In this document: positions 33,616 through 44,675 of the stretch, one piece after another
Numbering within the stretch: position 1 is the stretch's first letter
Layout: every line of letters starts with the position of its first letter
Assembly: GCF_009727055.1 (NCBI RefSeq)
Contig: NC_052353.1
Coordinates: 64,136,671-64,200,670 of the forward strand
From: Benincasa hispida
Taxonomy: Eukaryota > Streptophyta > Magnoliopsida > Cucurbitales > Cucurbitaceae
Length of the DNA stretch: 64,000 nt
Direction of reading: 5' to 3'
The notes under the pieces: generated by a model
What the model was told of the DNA's origin: nothing
The model's input: only the letters and a program-made list of their open reading frames with translations
Database searches by the model: none
Made by a program: the position numbers and the translations under genes

Positions 33616-34873
33616 CCCAACCCTCTCACTGGCTCGAGAGGGATCCGGTTTAGTGATTGGATCATAAACCAATTGTTTATTAAAGGATCAGTTGCAACTT
33701 AAGGAACAAGACATAATATCGAGGGTAAAACAGTACATTGACCCAATCAGTATTACGAACAACCTGTGAAAGGTCGACTTATTAGTTATGGTTATATCGT
33801 GTAGACACGAATATATCTATAGTGAGGAGAGACTATCAAGCCATAGTGGTGTGACTCGATAGTTAATGAATACTGATTAATTCGGTCTAAATAGTTTAGC
33901 AAATTAATCTTAATCGTTGGAGCTCATGATCTGTAGGTCCTTAAGATCCCTCTACTAGTTCGTAAAACATGAACACCTTGAATTATTAAATTGAGTGAAT
34001 TTTGAATTATATCAATTTGAATTATTCAAATTGAAATTAGGGTTTTTGAGTTTGAATCAGTTTAAAATCAAATTCATAATTATATTTGAAATAATTAACG
34101 TTTAATTTGTTGGAATTAAATGAAATTGGAAAGTGTATAATATTTAAACGTTGATTTAAATATCAATTACATGAATAGGATTCATGTTTAAAATTAGGTG
34201 CGTGATTAATTTAATATTTGATATTAAATTAATTAATTAAATAAATATGTTTAATTAATTATAAATTCAAATTAATTCCAATTTTTACTTCAATTTAAGA
34301 AATTGGATTTTGATTTAATTAAATTATGAATTAGTTAAATCAAGGTTTTAATTCATTTGGAATTAATTAAACTTATAATTGAAAAATAGGAAATTTGGAA
34401 ATTTGAAGTTTGAGTGGATTATTCCCACTTTCCTCCAAGTAGGAGGTGTTCCTCCTTGCTTATCACATCAAATTTCCACTTCCATTGTTGAAGGAGTTGT
34501 TGGCATTGAAGTTTTAGAGATTGCCTGCATGTTGCTTAGTAATAAAACACCTTCATTCCCTTGAGATTAACAGATTTTGGAAGTTGAAATTTTGATTTCT
34601 GCTTCATCTTCTTCTTCCTCTTCAAACCCATAAAAGCACTCACCAAATTCACTCAAATATAAGTTCCACACTTAAATTCAAGGCTGAGAATAGTAAAGAA
34701 GATCTCTTGGTGGTTCACTGTCCATTTGGAGCTGACTTGGAGTGAAAAGCAGCTTGGAATTGGAAGATTTCATCAAATGTATGTTTACTTCAAATCCCCT
34801 TGTACAGCATGTTTTTAGAACTCAAATAAAATATAATTAGAGTGCTTATTGATTCTATTTGCTACCGTTGCAT
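33616..34873 (+). mobile_element. Copia A 3' LTR, second part
   Basis: It starts 'cccaaccctctcactggctc', which continues exactly where 18407 ('cttgaacatggggccca') stops when compared with the unbroken LTRs at 43800-43860 and (reversed) 45770-45800. It runs through 'gttgcaacttaagg' and an AT-rich middle to 'gagtgcttattgattctatt' at about 34840, matching the reversed end of element C's LTR. The exact end is uncertain. Confidence 0.8.
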
Positions 34874-35020
34874 GCTGGTATATCCTCGATCACAATCAAG
34901 TTAAACTCGATACTCAACCCTCGAAAGAAAACTCGACACTCCCACGAGGATACCTTGGTATTCTCGGTGTGAGAACCCAAGAGAACTGTGAGTGGGTTTT
35001 ATTATTTTGTTATATTGAAT
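34874..35020 (-). mobile_element. Copia LTR fragment, inverted
   Basis: 'ccttggtattctcggtgtg' followed by 'agaaccca' is the reverse complement of the LTR block at 2795-2820 and 33215-33245. It matches 5735-5762 in the same orientation. Only about 150 bp are recognisable. Confidence 0.6.
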
Positions 35021-35051
<31 letters not shown>

Positions 35052-35075
35052 TTGTGTGTGTGTGTGTGTGTGTGT
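35021..35075 (+). repeat. (TG)n-(TA)n-(TG)n microsatellite
   Basis: Two TG runs flank a TA run of about 16 bases. It is a simple sequence repeat at the edge of the inverted LTR fragment. Confidence 0.95.
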
Positions 35076-35813
35076 TATTTAATATATGTGTAAACTTTGG
35101 AAATTGGCATGATCGAAAAGCATGTTTTCTGGATTCTATTGGTTGATTTAATGCATGATATTTTGCTTGTTGTGGCTTGCATTAGAAACTGGGATTGTAC
35201 CCTGGGGAATTGTTAGCGTGCCTACAGCACCTCTAGCGGGATAATGTCGACATGTGCACATTCAGCGAGCTATAAGGGTACTGGAATGTTTCCACATCAT
35301 TCATATAGTGAATTCACAAGAATACCCGAGAAGATACATGATCATGCCAGGGTTATCCAGTTACCAGGCTGGAAGGGTTGCATTATTGTTGTAATGATTA
35401 CCTTAGTGTGAAAATTTTTTTCCCACAAATGTGTTCCTTAAGTCAAAATTGTTTTCATTGTTGAAAGACCACTCAATGGGCTTTCTAGCTCACGTTTTCC
35501 AATGGTTTACTCCCCCCCACCCCATGTAGTGGAAAGCGAAACGTTCTGAAAAAAGCCACCCAAGGTCTGGAACTGCTACTCTCTCACAATGCGAGACTCG
35601 AATTGGGTTATCTTTGAAAGTCATTAGGATTGTTAAAGCTAATATTTTATAAGAGTACAAACTCTGTAACTGTTCATAAAAATTAATTACGTTCCTATTT
35701 ATTAGCTATTTATGAAATGATATGAAGTTGGGCAGTTGGTATCAAAGGGTGGTATCAGTTGTTTTCATGTCTCCTTCCGGGTCTGGGAGACAAGGCTCGG
35801 GAGGGGGTGTGAC
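35076..35813 (+). mobile_element. Gypsy chromovirus G, LTR 3' part
   Basis: No genes are present. It leads directly into a tRNA-iMet primer site at 35818, so it is the end of a 5' LTR. The blocks 'gcgggataatgtcgacatgt' (35237-35256) and 'gggagggggtgtga' (35800-35813) recur at 40136-40155 and 40697-40710. The LTR start is not visible. Confidence 0.65.
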
Positions 35814-35817
35814 GAGT

Positions 35818-35829
35818 TGGTATTAGAGC
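35818..35829 (+). promoter_or_regulatory. Primer-binding site, tRNA-iMet type
   Basis: TGGTATTAGAGC pairs with the 3' end of plant initiator tRNA-Met with one C->T mismatch. It sits a few bases after the LTR end and ahead of gag. Confidence 0.75.
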
Positions 35830-36139
35830 ATAAGGTTCTGGAAAGACTCTAAGAATAAAACTTAGTATAGGTTTTGGCTAGCTCGTATCAGGCTTGGGAA
35901 AAAGGGTTACAGGAAACCCTGAAGGGAATAGAAAGAGTTAGCTAAAGTTTAGTAAATAACTTAAAATGACTTTCAATGTAGGAAATGTATCCGAGTAGCA
36001 GACCCCAGTGGTGGTAGGAATCCAGAACGAATGATGCTACCTGCAATACTAACTCTAGAGAAAGTAGAGGAAACATCAAAATAAATAGTCCTTACTTCTC
36101 GATATTGATTTGGGATACCAGATCATCAGTCTGGGAATA

Positions 36140-36589
36140 AATTTATCTTAATCTAATAAAGAACCTGGATGTCCCAAGTGTGGAAAAAACCATAAAGATC
36201 CATGTTTGATGGGGACCGGTATTTGTTTTGGTTGTGGTAAACACAGTTATAATAGGAAAAATTGTGTCTACTTTTAAAAGAAAAATAGAGAAAGACAGGA
36301 ACAGGTTTTGAGGGAAAATAAAATATAACTCACTGCACCTATAGGCAATAAAACTAAGAGGTTTATGCCAGAGACAATATATGACATCACTGCACCTGTT
36401 GGCTCTATTTGGAGTACCGAAACTGACATCCCGCACAGAATAATTATAGAATTTGACGGTAAATCTTCATGTGGGGTTTGTGTTGAAGATTCCCGTAAAT
36501 TTTGTCTATTCTGCCAACAACTCGGACACGCACAAAGGGAATGTCCTTGGAGGGAGGAAGAAAAGCCTTCTAAAGAAACGATTTTCTAG
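36140..36589 (+). pseudogene. Zinc-knuckle coding remnants in element G's leader
   Basis: Two frames can be read. The first (about 36160-36276) gives CPKCGKNHKDPCLMGTG and CFGCGKHSYNRKNC, a double knuckle typical of chromovirus gag in which the second knuckle's His is replaced by Tyr. The second (36365-36589) gives FCLFCQQLGHAQRECPW, a CCHC knuckle preceded by IIIEFDGKSSCG. This resembles the zinc-knuckle domain of plant retroelement N-termini. Neither belongs where it lies, upstream of the gag at 36780, so the region is probably an older fragment. Family unknown. Confidence 0.5.
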
Positions 36590-36779
36590 AGATTAGAAGT
36601 AATCAGGAAAAAGGAACTAAGAAATCGAGAAAGAATGTAAATAATGTAATTAGTGTAAATAGACTTAGATCTATAAATAATCGATCTTGTGAATAAATAA
36701 TAGAAATCTTGTGTAGCTAATGTGTGGCAAGTCTTTGAGACTGTTAGGCTTTTACTTAATCGATATTTGGCAATTTGTA

Positions 36780-37886
36780 GACAACTATCCTGAGAAGTGG
36801 GAAACGTCGAAACCAACCCAATACTAGTAGGTCAGGAGAAAAGAGTGAAAGTGAATCCAGTCATTCCCAAGAAGGAACTAGGGATGAAGAACAATTATTA
36901 AATAGGTTCACTCAATGTCTGCATAAAAGCTTGGGAACCATACAACTCGATCCCGAGAAGAAGTATGGGATATAACGACTAAGGTCGTTGGGAGCTACTA
37001 TTTTTTAAGGAACAAATGACCCTGCTGATGTTGAGTTGTGGATCAACTAAATAGAGAAGTGTTTTAAAGTAATGCAGTGCCCAGAAGATAGGAAGGTAAA
37101 TCTTGCAACCTTCTTACTGCAAAAGCTAGCGGAAGATTGGTCGAAGGTGGTAAAAGGAAGAAGAAGAGGAAAGGGTGAACCCACCTGGGAAGAATTTCGG
37201 GAGGCTTTCTATGAAAAATTTTACCCTCGATCGTTTCATGATACAAAGCGAGATGAATTTCTACAGCTCGTACAAGGAAGTATGACTGTAGCGGAGTATG
37301 AATTAAAGTACATCGAGATTTCGAGGTATGCTTTAAATATTATTGAGGACAAGAGAGAACGTTGTAAGAGGTTTAAGGTTGGATTGAAAAAGGAGATTAG
37401 GATGTCTGTGACGAAAATTGCAGCATGGTAGAGTTTTCAAAGTTGGTCAAAGCGAAAATGAGAGCTGAAAGAAGTATGTCAATGGAGGAACAAGGGCTAC
37501 AAGGTAGTCCGTCATCGGTGAATAAGTGGAATAAAGAAGAAAGTAAGAATTATACTCCTGAAGTAGGAAATAAAAGTTTGTTTAAATGGAAGGGAACCCC
37601 AAAATCAAGATCAAGCTCTAGAGGAGCGAGCGAATTAGGGAAATCATTTGGACAACCCTATCCATATCAATTAAGAGAATCTGTGGCAAGTGCTAACCAA
37701 AGACCCAGATGTTTAACTTGTAATAAATATCACTGGGGAAGATGTCTGAAGCAAGTACATACTTGCTATAGGTGTGGACAACCAGGACATTTTAAGAGGA
37801 AGTGTCCCCAAGTAATGGGTCGTGAAGGGGGAAGTGTGTCACAAACTATAAATCAAGGAATCAAACCCTCAGGTTCAGGAGGATAA
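36780..37886 (+). pseudogene. Chromovirus G gag (nearly intact, broken)
   Basis: The N-terminal basic/serine part (36780-36960) is in frame with RLRSLGATIF after a stop. The gag core frame 37072-37431 reads LATFLLQKLAEDWSKVV, then TWEEFREAFYEKFYPRSFHD and MTVAEYELKYIEISRYA. It stops at TAG 37429 and continues from 37425 in another frame. That frame leads through a Ser-rich linker to a zinc-knuckle region (CLTCNKYHWGRC, then CYRCGQPGHFKRKCPQ, 37764-37808). Protease, RT and integrase do not follow. The order and motifs fit a Ty3/gypsy chromovirus such as Tekay/Del. Confidence 0.88.
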
Positions 37887-38132
37887 CATGTTGGTGGAGC
37901 AAAGAAAAATGAGATCGAGGAGCACAGCCAACCACAGGGAAAACTGTATACTTTTACCCAAGATGAGGAGATGCCCAATACTAAAAGAATCAAGGGCAAG
38001 AATCTGAAGGAGTAGTGTAGAAACAATCTTTGTAATCAAACTTTGTTAGTAAATAAAATTGGTTGTTTGATTTGTGTGCATACATGTTTGTTAAATTTCG
38101 AGGACGAAATTTTTTTTTAAAGAGGTGGTAAA
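37887..38132 (+). mobile_element. Element G: gag joined to 3' end, pol deleted
   Basis: After gag the sequence reaches 'aaatttcgaggacgaaattt' (38093-38112), the block that in such chromoviruses lies just ahead of the 3' LTR. The intervening pol of several kb is absent. Confidence 0.7.
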
Positions 38133-39244
38133 TGTGAAACCCTGAATTTCACCTGAATTAGGTTAGAACTTGGTTAGTAAGGAAACTTGAAAAAGGATAA
38201 AAGAGGAGATGAATATCTTTAAGTGTTGAAACTAGACCTTAAAGGCTAAAACTTATGTTGTGGTTAAGTAAGATTTTAGGTGATAAAATTTTGGCTAACT
38301 ATGGGAGGCATACATTGATACCAAGCATTAGGATGAGGGAGTGCAAAATAATGGCCTTGCCATTTGAAGTCTAGGTGTTGACATTGTCAATAGAGGTTAA
38401 GTAAGCTTATTAAGTGTGGGAAGCTAAGAATACCATGCGTTGGGGTAAAGCTTGCGGCCAAGACACCAAGCAAGGAGTGTTGTGCTTGGTAAGACCATGG
38501 TGGATGCATGGTGTGGATGGCCGAGAAATGGTGTAAAAAGAAGTTGTTTAGGCGGGGCATGAAGAACATGTCAAACGCATGATGTGGGTGGTCGAGAGTA
38601 AGGGCATGCGGCACACAAGGATTTTTTAGGCTAGGACAAAGCGTCGACCAAGGTAAATAGAGGTTAGTTGATCGTATGAGGAGGTAAGGCAATGCCTATA
38701 CGTTGAAGCCATGTGATGGCTAAGTCATTGTGAGGTTAGGGAAGGCCTCATGGACACAAATGACAAGGTTGGCCTAGGTGAAGAGGTTGCATGTGTTGGT
38801 TGTGTTTGTGCGTTGGAGAAGCATGTGATGGCCTATAGGGTGAGCACATGAGGATGCATTGGCCTAAGAGGTTATGCTTCAAGGGTAAGTCATGCATGGA
38901 AAGAGTGCAAGGCAAAGGGATGAAGCATACGATAGTCTTTAGTATGGGCACAAGAAGGAGCCAAGTGTTGGTTAATGCTATGCGGCCATGAGGATGAAGC
39001 ATGCATTGACAAGGTGTGTCTTAGAGAGCAAGGATAGGTTGGCAACTCATCGGGACAAGTGGCTAAGCAAGAGAGAGTTAGGATTGAGCCAAGTCTAGGT
39101 GGAAGCATGAGAAAACATGCAAATGGAGGCTTTGCATTGGCCAAGGGAGGTGAAGACACTTCAGAGCAAAGGTGGTAAGGGTAGGCGTTGGCAGCTTGAG
39201 GAAAGAGGCTGCGGAAGGGGGAGTACGATTGGATATACGAGCTA
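38133..39244 (+). mobile_element. Element G 3' LTR, 5' part
   Basis: It starts TGTGAAACCC right after the pre-LTR block. It contains GC-richer, non-coding DNA with repeated 'gcatg', 'aggcc' and 'ggctaag' words. At 39245 it switches abruptly to a copy of element G's leader. Minus-strand open frames here are low-complexity and unconvincing. Confidence 0.6.
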
Positions 39245-40117
39245 TTAAGGTTCTGGAAAGACTCTAAGAAATAAACTTAGTATAGGTTTTGGCTTAGCTC
39301 GTATCAGGCTGGGAAAAGGGTTACAGGAACCCTGAAGGGAATAGAAAGAAGTTACTAAGTTAAGTAAAATAACTAAAAATGAGACTTTCAATGTAGGAAA
39401 ATGTATCCGAGTAGCAGACTCCCAGTGGTGGTAGGAATCCAACGAATGATGCTACCTGCAAACTAACTCTAGAGAAAGTAGAGGAAACATCAAAAATAAA
39501 TAGTCCTACTCTCGATATTGATGGATAACCAGATCATCATCTGGAATAAATTTATCTTAATCTACTAAAGAACCTTGGATTGTCCGCAAGGTGAAAAAAA
39601 CCATAAAGATCCATGTTTGATGGGAGACGGTACCTGGTTATTTGGTGGGTAAACACAGTTATAATAGGAAAAATTGTGTCTACTTTTAAAAGAAAAATAG
39701 AGAAACAGACAGGACAAGGTTGAGGGAAAATAAAATATAACTCACTGCACCTATAGCAATAAAACTAAGAGGTTTATGCCAGAGACAATATATGACATCA
39801 CTGCACCTGTTGGCCTTTGGGAGTACCGAAACTGACTATCCCGCACAGAAATATTATAGAATTTGACGGTAAATCTTCATGTGGGGTTTGTGTTGAAAAA
39901 GATTCCCTGTAAAATTGTTCTCCTATTCTGCACAAACTCGGTACACGCACAAAGGGAATGTCCTTGGAGGAGGAAAAAAAGCTCCTAAAGAAACGATTTT
40001 CTAGAGATTAGAAGAATCAGGAAAAAGGAACTAAAAATCGAGAAAGAATGTAAATAATGTAATTAGTGTAAATAGACTTAGATCTATAAATATATCGATC
40101 TTGTGAATAAATAATAG
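39245..40117 (+). repeat. Noisy copy of element G leader (35835-36708)
   Basis: It is base-for-base colinear with 35835-36708, from 'ggttctggaaagactctaag' to 'gtgaataaataatagaaa'. The differences are overwhelmingly insertions or deletions of one to a few bases, many in homopolymers, with few substitutions. The zinc-knuckle frames are destroyed by these indels. Confidence 0.9.
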
Positions 40118-40713
40118 AAAGCCTACAGCACGTCTAGCGGGATAATGTCGACATGTGCACATTCAGTGAGCTATAAGGGTACTGGAATTATTTCCACATC
40201 ATTCATATCGTGAATTCACAGGAGAGGAGATACATGATCATGGCAGGGTTATCCAGTTACCAGGCTGGAAGGGTTGCATTATTGTTGTAATGATTGTCTT
40301 GGTGTGAAAATTGTTTTCCCACAAATGTGTTCCTTAAATCAAACTTGTTTTCATTATTGAAGGATGCCACTCATTAGGCTTTCTAGCTCACGTTTTCCAA
40401 TAGTTTAATTCCCCTCCCCCCAGGTAGCGGAAAGCGAAACGTTTCGAGAAAAGCCATCCAAGGTCTGGAACTGCTACTCTCTCACAATGCGGGACTCGAA
40501 TTGGGTTATCTTTAAAAGTCATTAGAATTGTTAAAGCTAATATTGTATAATAGTACAAACTCTATAACTGTTCAAAAAAATTAATTAAGTTCCTATTTAT
40601 TAGCTATTTATGGAATGATATGAAGTTGAGCAGTTGGTATCTCAAATGTGCTATCAGCTTTCTTCACGTCTCCTTCCAAGTTTGGGAGACAAGGTTTGGG
40701 AGGGGGTGTGATA
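40118..40713 (+). mobile_element. Second copy of element G LTR 3' part
   Basis: It matches 35215-35813 with ordinary substitutions plus indels ('gcctacagcacgtctagcgg' at the start, 'gggagggggtgtga' at the end). It ends where LINE reverse transcriptase begins. Confidence 0.8.
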
Positions 40714-42083
40714 GCTTTGAAGTCTGATATGAGCAAGGTGTATGATCAGGTGGAGTGGAGTTATCTTCGACAGGTGATGAGAAAAATGGGTTTTTGCAAC
40801 CGATGGGAGTTCAGTTGATTATGAACTGCGTGGACAGACACATTTTCAGTCCTACTCGATGGAAATAGCCAAAGATTAGTTCAAGCCTTCCAGAGGCTTG
40901 CATCAGGGAGATCCACTGTCGCCATATCTCTTTCCATATTTGCTTCAAAGGTCTTCAGCCCATCTCCAAGAGAAGGAACACAAGCAAAGTTTTTATGGTC
41001 TTGGTTATCAACCCATCATTGTCCTTATCTATTTCTCACATTTTCCTTTGTATGAAACAGTATAATAGTACAAACTCTATAATGTTCAAAAAAATTAATT
41101 AAGTTCCTATTTAATTAGCTATTTATGGATATGATTATGAAGTTTGAGCAGTTGGTAATTCAAATGGTGATATTCAGCTTCTTCACGTCTCCTCCAAGTT
41201 TGGGAGACAAGGTTTGGGAGGGGGTGTGATAGCTTTGAAGTCTGATATGAGCAAGGTGTATGATCAGGTGGAGTGAGTTATCTTCGACAGGTGATGAGAA
41301 AAATGGGTTTTTGCAACGATGGATTCAGTTGAATATGAACTGCGTTTGAGACAGACACATTTTCAGTCCTACTCGATGAATAGCAAAATAGTTTCAAGCT
41401 TCCAGAGGCTTGCATCAGGGAGATCCACTGTCGCCATATTCTCTTTCCTATTTGCTCCAAAGGTCTTTTCAGCCCATCTCCAAGGAGAGGAACGACAAGC
41501 AAAGTTTTTTAGGTTTGGTTATCAACCTCATTGTCCTTTCTATTTTCACATTTTCTTTTGTAGATAACAGTATAATAGTACAAACTCTATAACTTGTTCA
41601 AAAAATTAATTAAGTTCCTATTTATTTAGCTATTTATGGAATGATATTGAAGTTGAGAGTTGGTATCTCAAATGTGATATCAGCTTTCTTCACGTCTTTC
41701 TTCCAAAGTTTGGGAGACAAGTTTGGGAGGGGGTGTGATAGCTTTGAAGTTCTGATATGAGCAAGGTGTAATGATCAGGTGGAGTGGAGTTATCTTCGAC
41801 AGGCTGATGAGAAAAATGCGGTTTTTGCAACCATGGATTCAGTTGATTATGACTGCGTGAGACAGACACATTTTCAGTCCTACTCGAATGGAAATAGCCA
41901 AAGATAGTTCAGCCTTTCAGTAGGCTTGCATCAGGCGAGATCCCCTGTTGCCATATCTCTTTCCTATTTGATCCAAAGGTCTTTCAGCCCATCTCCAAGA
42001 GAAGGAACGTACAAGCAAAGTTTTAGGTTTGGTTATCAACCCTCATTGTCTTGCTATTCTCACATTTTCTTTGTAGATAACAG
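40546..42083 (+). repeat. Three tandem copies of a ~512-bp unit
   Basis: The units are 40546-41060, 41061-41570 and 41571-42083. Each starts 'tataatagtacaaactct', contains the last ~170 bp of the element G LTR, crosses the LTR/LINE junction and ends in the LINE RT block near 'agataacag'. They differ mainly by one-base indels. Confidence 0.92.
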
Positions 42084-43065
42084 TATTTTTTTTCAGGTGA
42101 CAAAAAATGATCGGTGATTGATAAGATTATGTTGGAAACATAAGAAAAGGCCTCAGGATAGACAATCAATTTTCATAAATTTATGTTCATGGTTAACAAG
42201 AATACCAGTCATGATGCCATCCAATCTATAGAAGATGGGCTTGGGATCCAGTTCACAACATCTTTGGGGCTTTACTTGGGTCTTCCTTCCCAGATCTCTA
42301 ATAATAAGAATGAGGTATTTCTAAATATTAAGAATCGTGTTTGGAAGGTCCTCCAAGGTTGGAAGGAGAAGTTTTTCTCTATTGGTGGTAAAGAGGTGTT
42401 GATTAAAGATGTGGCTTAAGCAATTCTGACTTATACGATGAGTTGTTTCCTACTTCCCAAAACCTTGTTTGAGGATATTTGCTAATCTTTAAGAGATTGT
42501 GGTGAGCATCGACTAGCGATAAAGCTAAAGCAAACTGCAGTTGGACCAGTATGTGTGGTAGGAAGGAAAAGGAAGTCTTAGCTTTCGTGACTTGCATATC
42601 TTCAATTAGGCTATGTTGGCTGAACGAAGCTGGAAAATCATTAGGCTACCCAACAACTTACTTACTAAGGTGCTCCGAGGTAAGTATTTCAAAGCTGGTA
42701 ATTTTCTAACTCTAGGTTTAGGATGTAATCCGTCATATACTTGGAAAAGCATTCTGTGGGGAAGATCTTTGTTTAAGAAAGGCTATCACTGGAAGGTGGG
42801 AAATGGGAAGTTTATCCAAATCTCTAGTAACCCTTGGCTTTCGAGGGAGGGGAGCAAAGTACTTCTTTGGGTGCCTCTATGTCTTGTGAGGAGAAATGTT
42901 GCTTATCTTTTGTATGACAACGAAGGATGGAATGAATAATTGATTCAATCAAGTTTTATTAGTACGGATGTGGAGGCTATCCTTCAAATCAACAACCAAG
43001 AGAGCGTCATGAAAGTGAGATCATTTGGGACCTCAACAAAAAGGGAGTGTTTACCGTTAAAAGTG
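40714..43065 (+). pseudogene. LINE reverse transcriptase region (broken)
   Basis: L1-type LINE RT, present three times over its first part. Blocks are [29 protein letters not shown] and GLHQGDPLSPY. After 42084 there is a single copy with LGLYLGLPSQISNNKNEVFL, VWKVLQGWKEKFFSIGGKEV (42183-42419) and the downstream block MLAERSWKIIRLPNNLLTKV, LRGKYFKAGNF, NPSYTWKSILWGRSLFKKGY (42613-42939). The endonuclease and RT N-terminus are missing, because LTR sequence abuts at 40713. Frameshifts are frequent. The FADD-type catalytic block is not readable. Confidence 0.88.
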
Positions 43066-43087
43066 TTTTTTTTTTTTTTTTTTTTTT
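43066..43087 (+). repeat. Poly-T run inside LINE coding sequence
   Basis: About 21 T residues interrupt the frame after 'ttaccgttaaaagtg', where a LINE zinc-finger region would continue (FTVKS...). The frame is open through it but reads polyphenylalanine. Confidence 0.85.
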
Positions 43088-43133
43088 GCTTAAATCTTGC
43101 TAATTTGAATACAACTAGCTAATCTAATGGGAG

Positions 43134-44675
43134 TGTTGGGATTAATGTTCTAAATCTAGTGTATCTCGCAGTTTGTAGTTATGTTAACATAAATTATTTA
43201 TCTAATAAAATTAGAGGTATTTTATTTTACATTTAGACAGCATTAATTCAACTAAAAAACTAAGATCCAAGGTTATATGATATCATTTGAACAGTATGTG
43301 GTTGACATACAGGTGATTCACATTCAAATAATAACCTAAAAGGTCTGCACTAAATGAATGAAGGTTGGGTACCTTATCCTGGTAACACTACGGATACAAC
43401 CCATTTTGTATTATTACATGAGATGTAAGTGTTACAAACAATATGAACCATATTGTTCATGTAAAGATATGTGAGTGGGGTATCCTATATAAAGAATTTT
43501 GTACATAGACCGAACCATGAAATAATTAGTGTCTCTTTATAACACCGTTACTTGAAGAAACTAATATTTCACTAAGATGACTATAAAAGACTTGACCTTA
43601 ATCCTGAGTGAGTTGTGAATTCCTGTTTATGATGGCAGTCTTTTGATCTATATGGGTGAGAGTGACCATGTTAACCAACTTAATAAGCCTACCATTTTTG
43701 GGGTTTGTCTGATTAGGGAGCTGGAAACACAACTACACAAGATGGAATTCACTCCTTTCTATCTCTTGGGAAAGTAGATAAATTATTCTCTTAACAGTTA
43801 GTTTTGGGTCTTGAACAATGAGGTCTCAACCTCTCACTAGCTCGAGATGTGTTAATTTATAGTTTGACTATAAACTGTTTGTTCATTAAAGGAATCAGTG
43901 GTAGTTAAGAAGTTAAATGTAACTGCAAGGGTAAAACGATATTTTGACCCAGTTGTAGTTATGAGCATTTGTCAGGGTCATCGCTTTGTTGATTAGTTAT
44001 ATCCATGGACATAAAAATAAATATATAGTGTCAAGAGTGCAGGTATCATCTTTAGTGGAGTGTCCGGTAGTTAATGAATATTGATTAATTGGATTAGAGA
44101 AGTTTAATCAATTAATCTCATATCATTGGAGCTTCTAATCTGTAGGTCCATAAGGTCCCTTTGTTAACTCACTAAACGATAGTAATGAGGAATGATTTAA
44201 ATGGTTCAAATCCAATAATAAAATGTTATATTAATGAGATTAATATATAATGATTAATTATAGATATGATTTATAATCCAAATTATGTAAGAGAGAAATA
44301 TTTGAATAAGATTCAAATATTAGATTAATATGAATTGGATACATAAAGAGATTTATACATATAAATATGTGATATTTATATGTTAATTAACTCCATATTA
44401 AATATGATTTAATATAGTTATTTAATTGATTAATTAATGGTTAATTAATTGATTAAGAAATAATAGAGATTAAAGATTAGTATACATATATGATATTTAT
44501 GATAATTAATTAAATGTATATTAAATAGGATTTAATATATGGTTATTTAATTAATGTGTCAAATAACTAAATAAAGGTTATTTAACTAATTAGCACTAAG
44601 GGTATAAAAGGAAATACTTAGAGAAGGGATTACCCATTCTCTATATAAATATATCCTTATAGTCCATTTAGTGTT
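43134..44675 (+). mobile_element. Ty1/copia LTR, 3'-truncated
   Basis: It starts TGTTGGGATTAATG after AATGGGAG, but no copia coding sequence precedes the purine tract. Family blocks 'gggtaccttatcctgg' and 'atccatggac' are present, with an AT-rich middle and a TATA box (TATATAAAT, 44642-44650). It breaks off at about 44675, where inverted LTR sequence begins. Confidence 0.75.

Larger units (their letters stand above)
12700..34873 (+). mobile_element. Copia A, whole span including nested elements
   Basis: This Ty1/copia element consists of a leader (12700-14238), pol (14239-17600), a purine tract and a 3' LTR that starts at 17732. That LTR is interrupted at 18407 by copia B and resumes at 33621. 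No 5' LTR is found at its left end, where a minus-strand gypsy LTR abuts. A gag gene is also missing. The right limit (about 34873) is where similarity to the LTR of element C ends. Confidence 0.75.

Noticed and set aside
38387..39442. Several minus-strand open frames (38387-38692, 38748-39002, 38890-39159, 39245-39442).
   Set aside because: They are His/Pro/Leu/Cys-rich low-complexity translations of a GC-richer LTR and match no family. The last is broken by the indel-rich copy.
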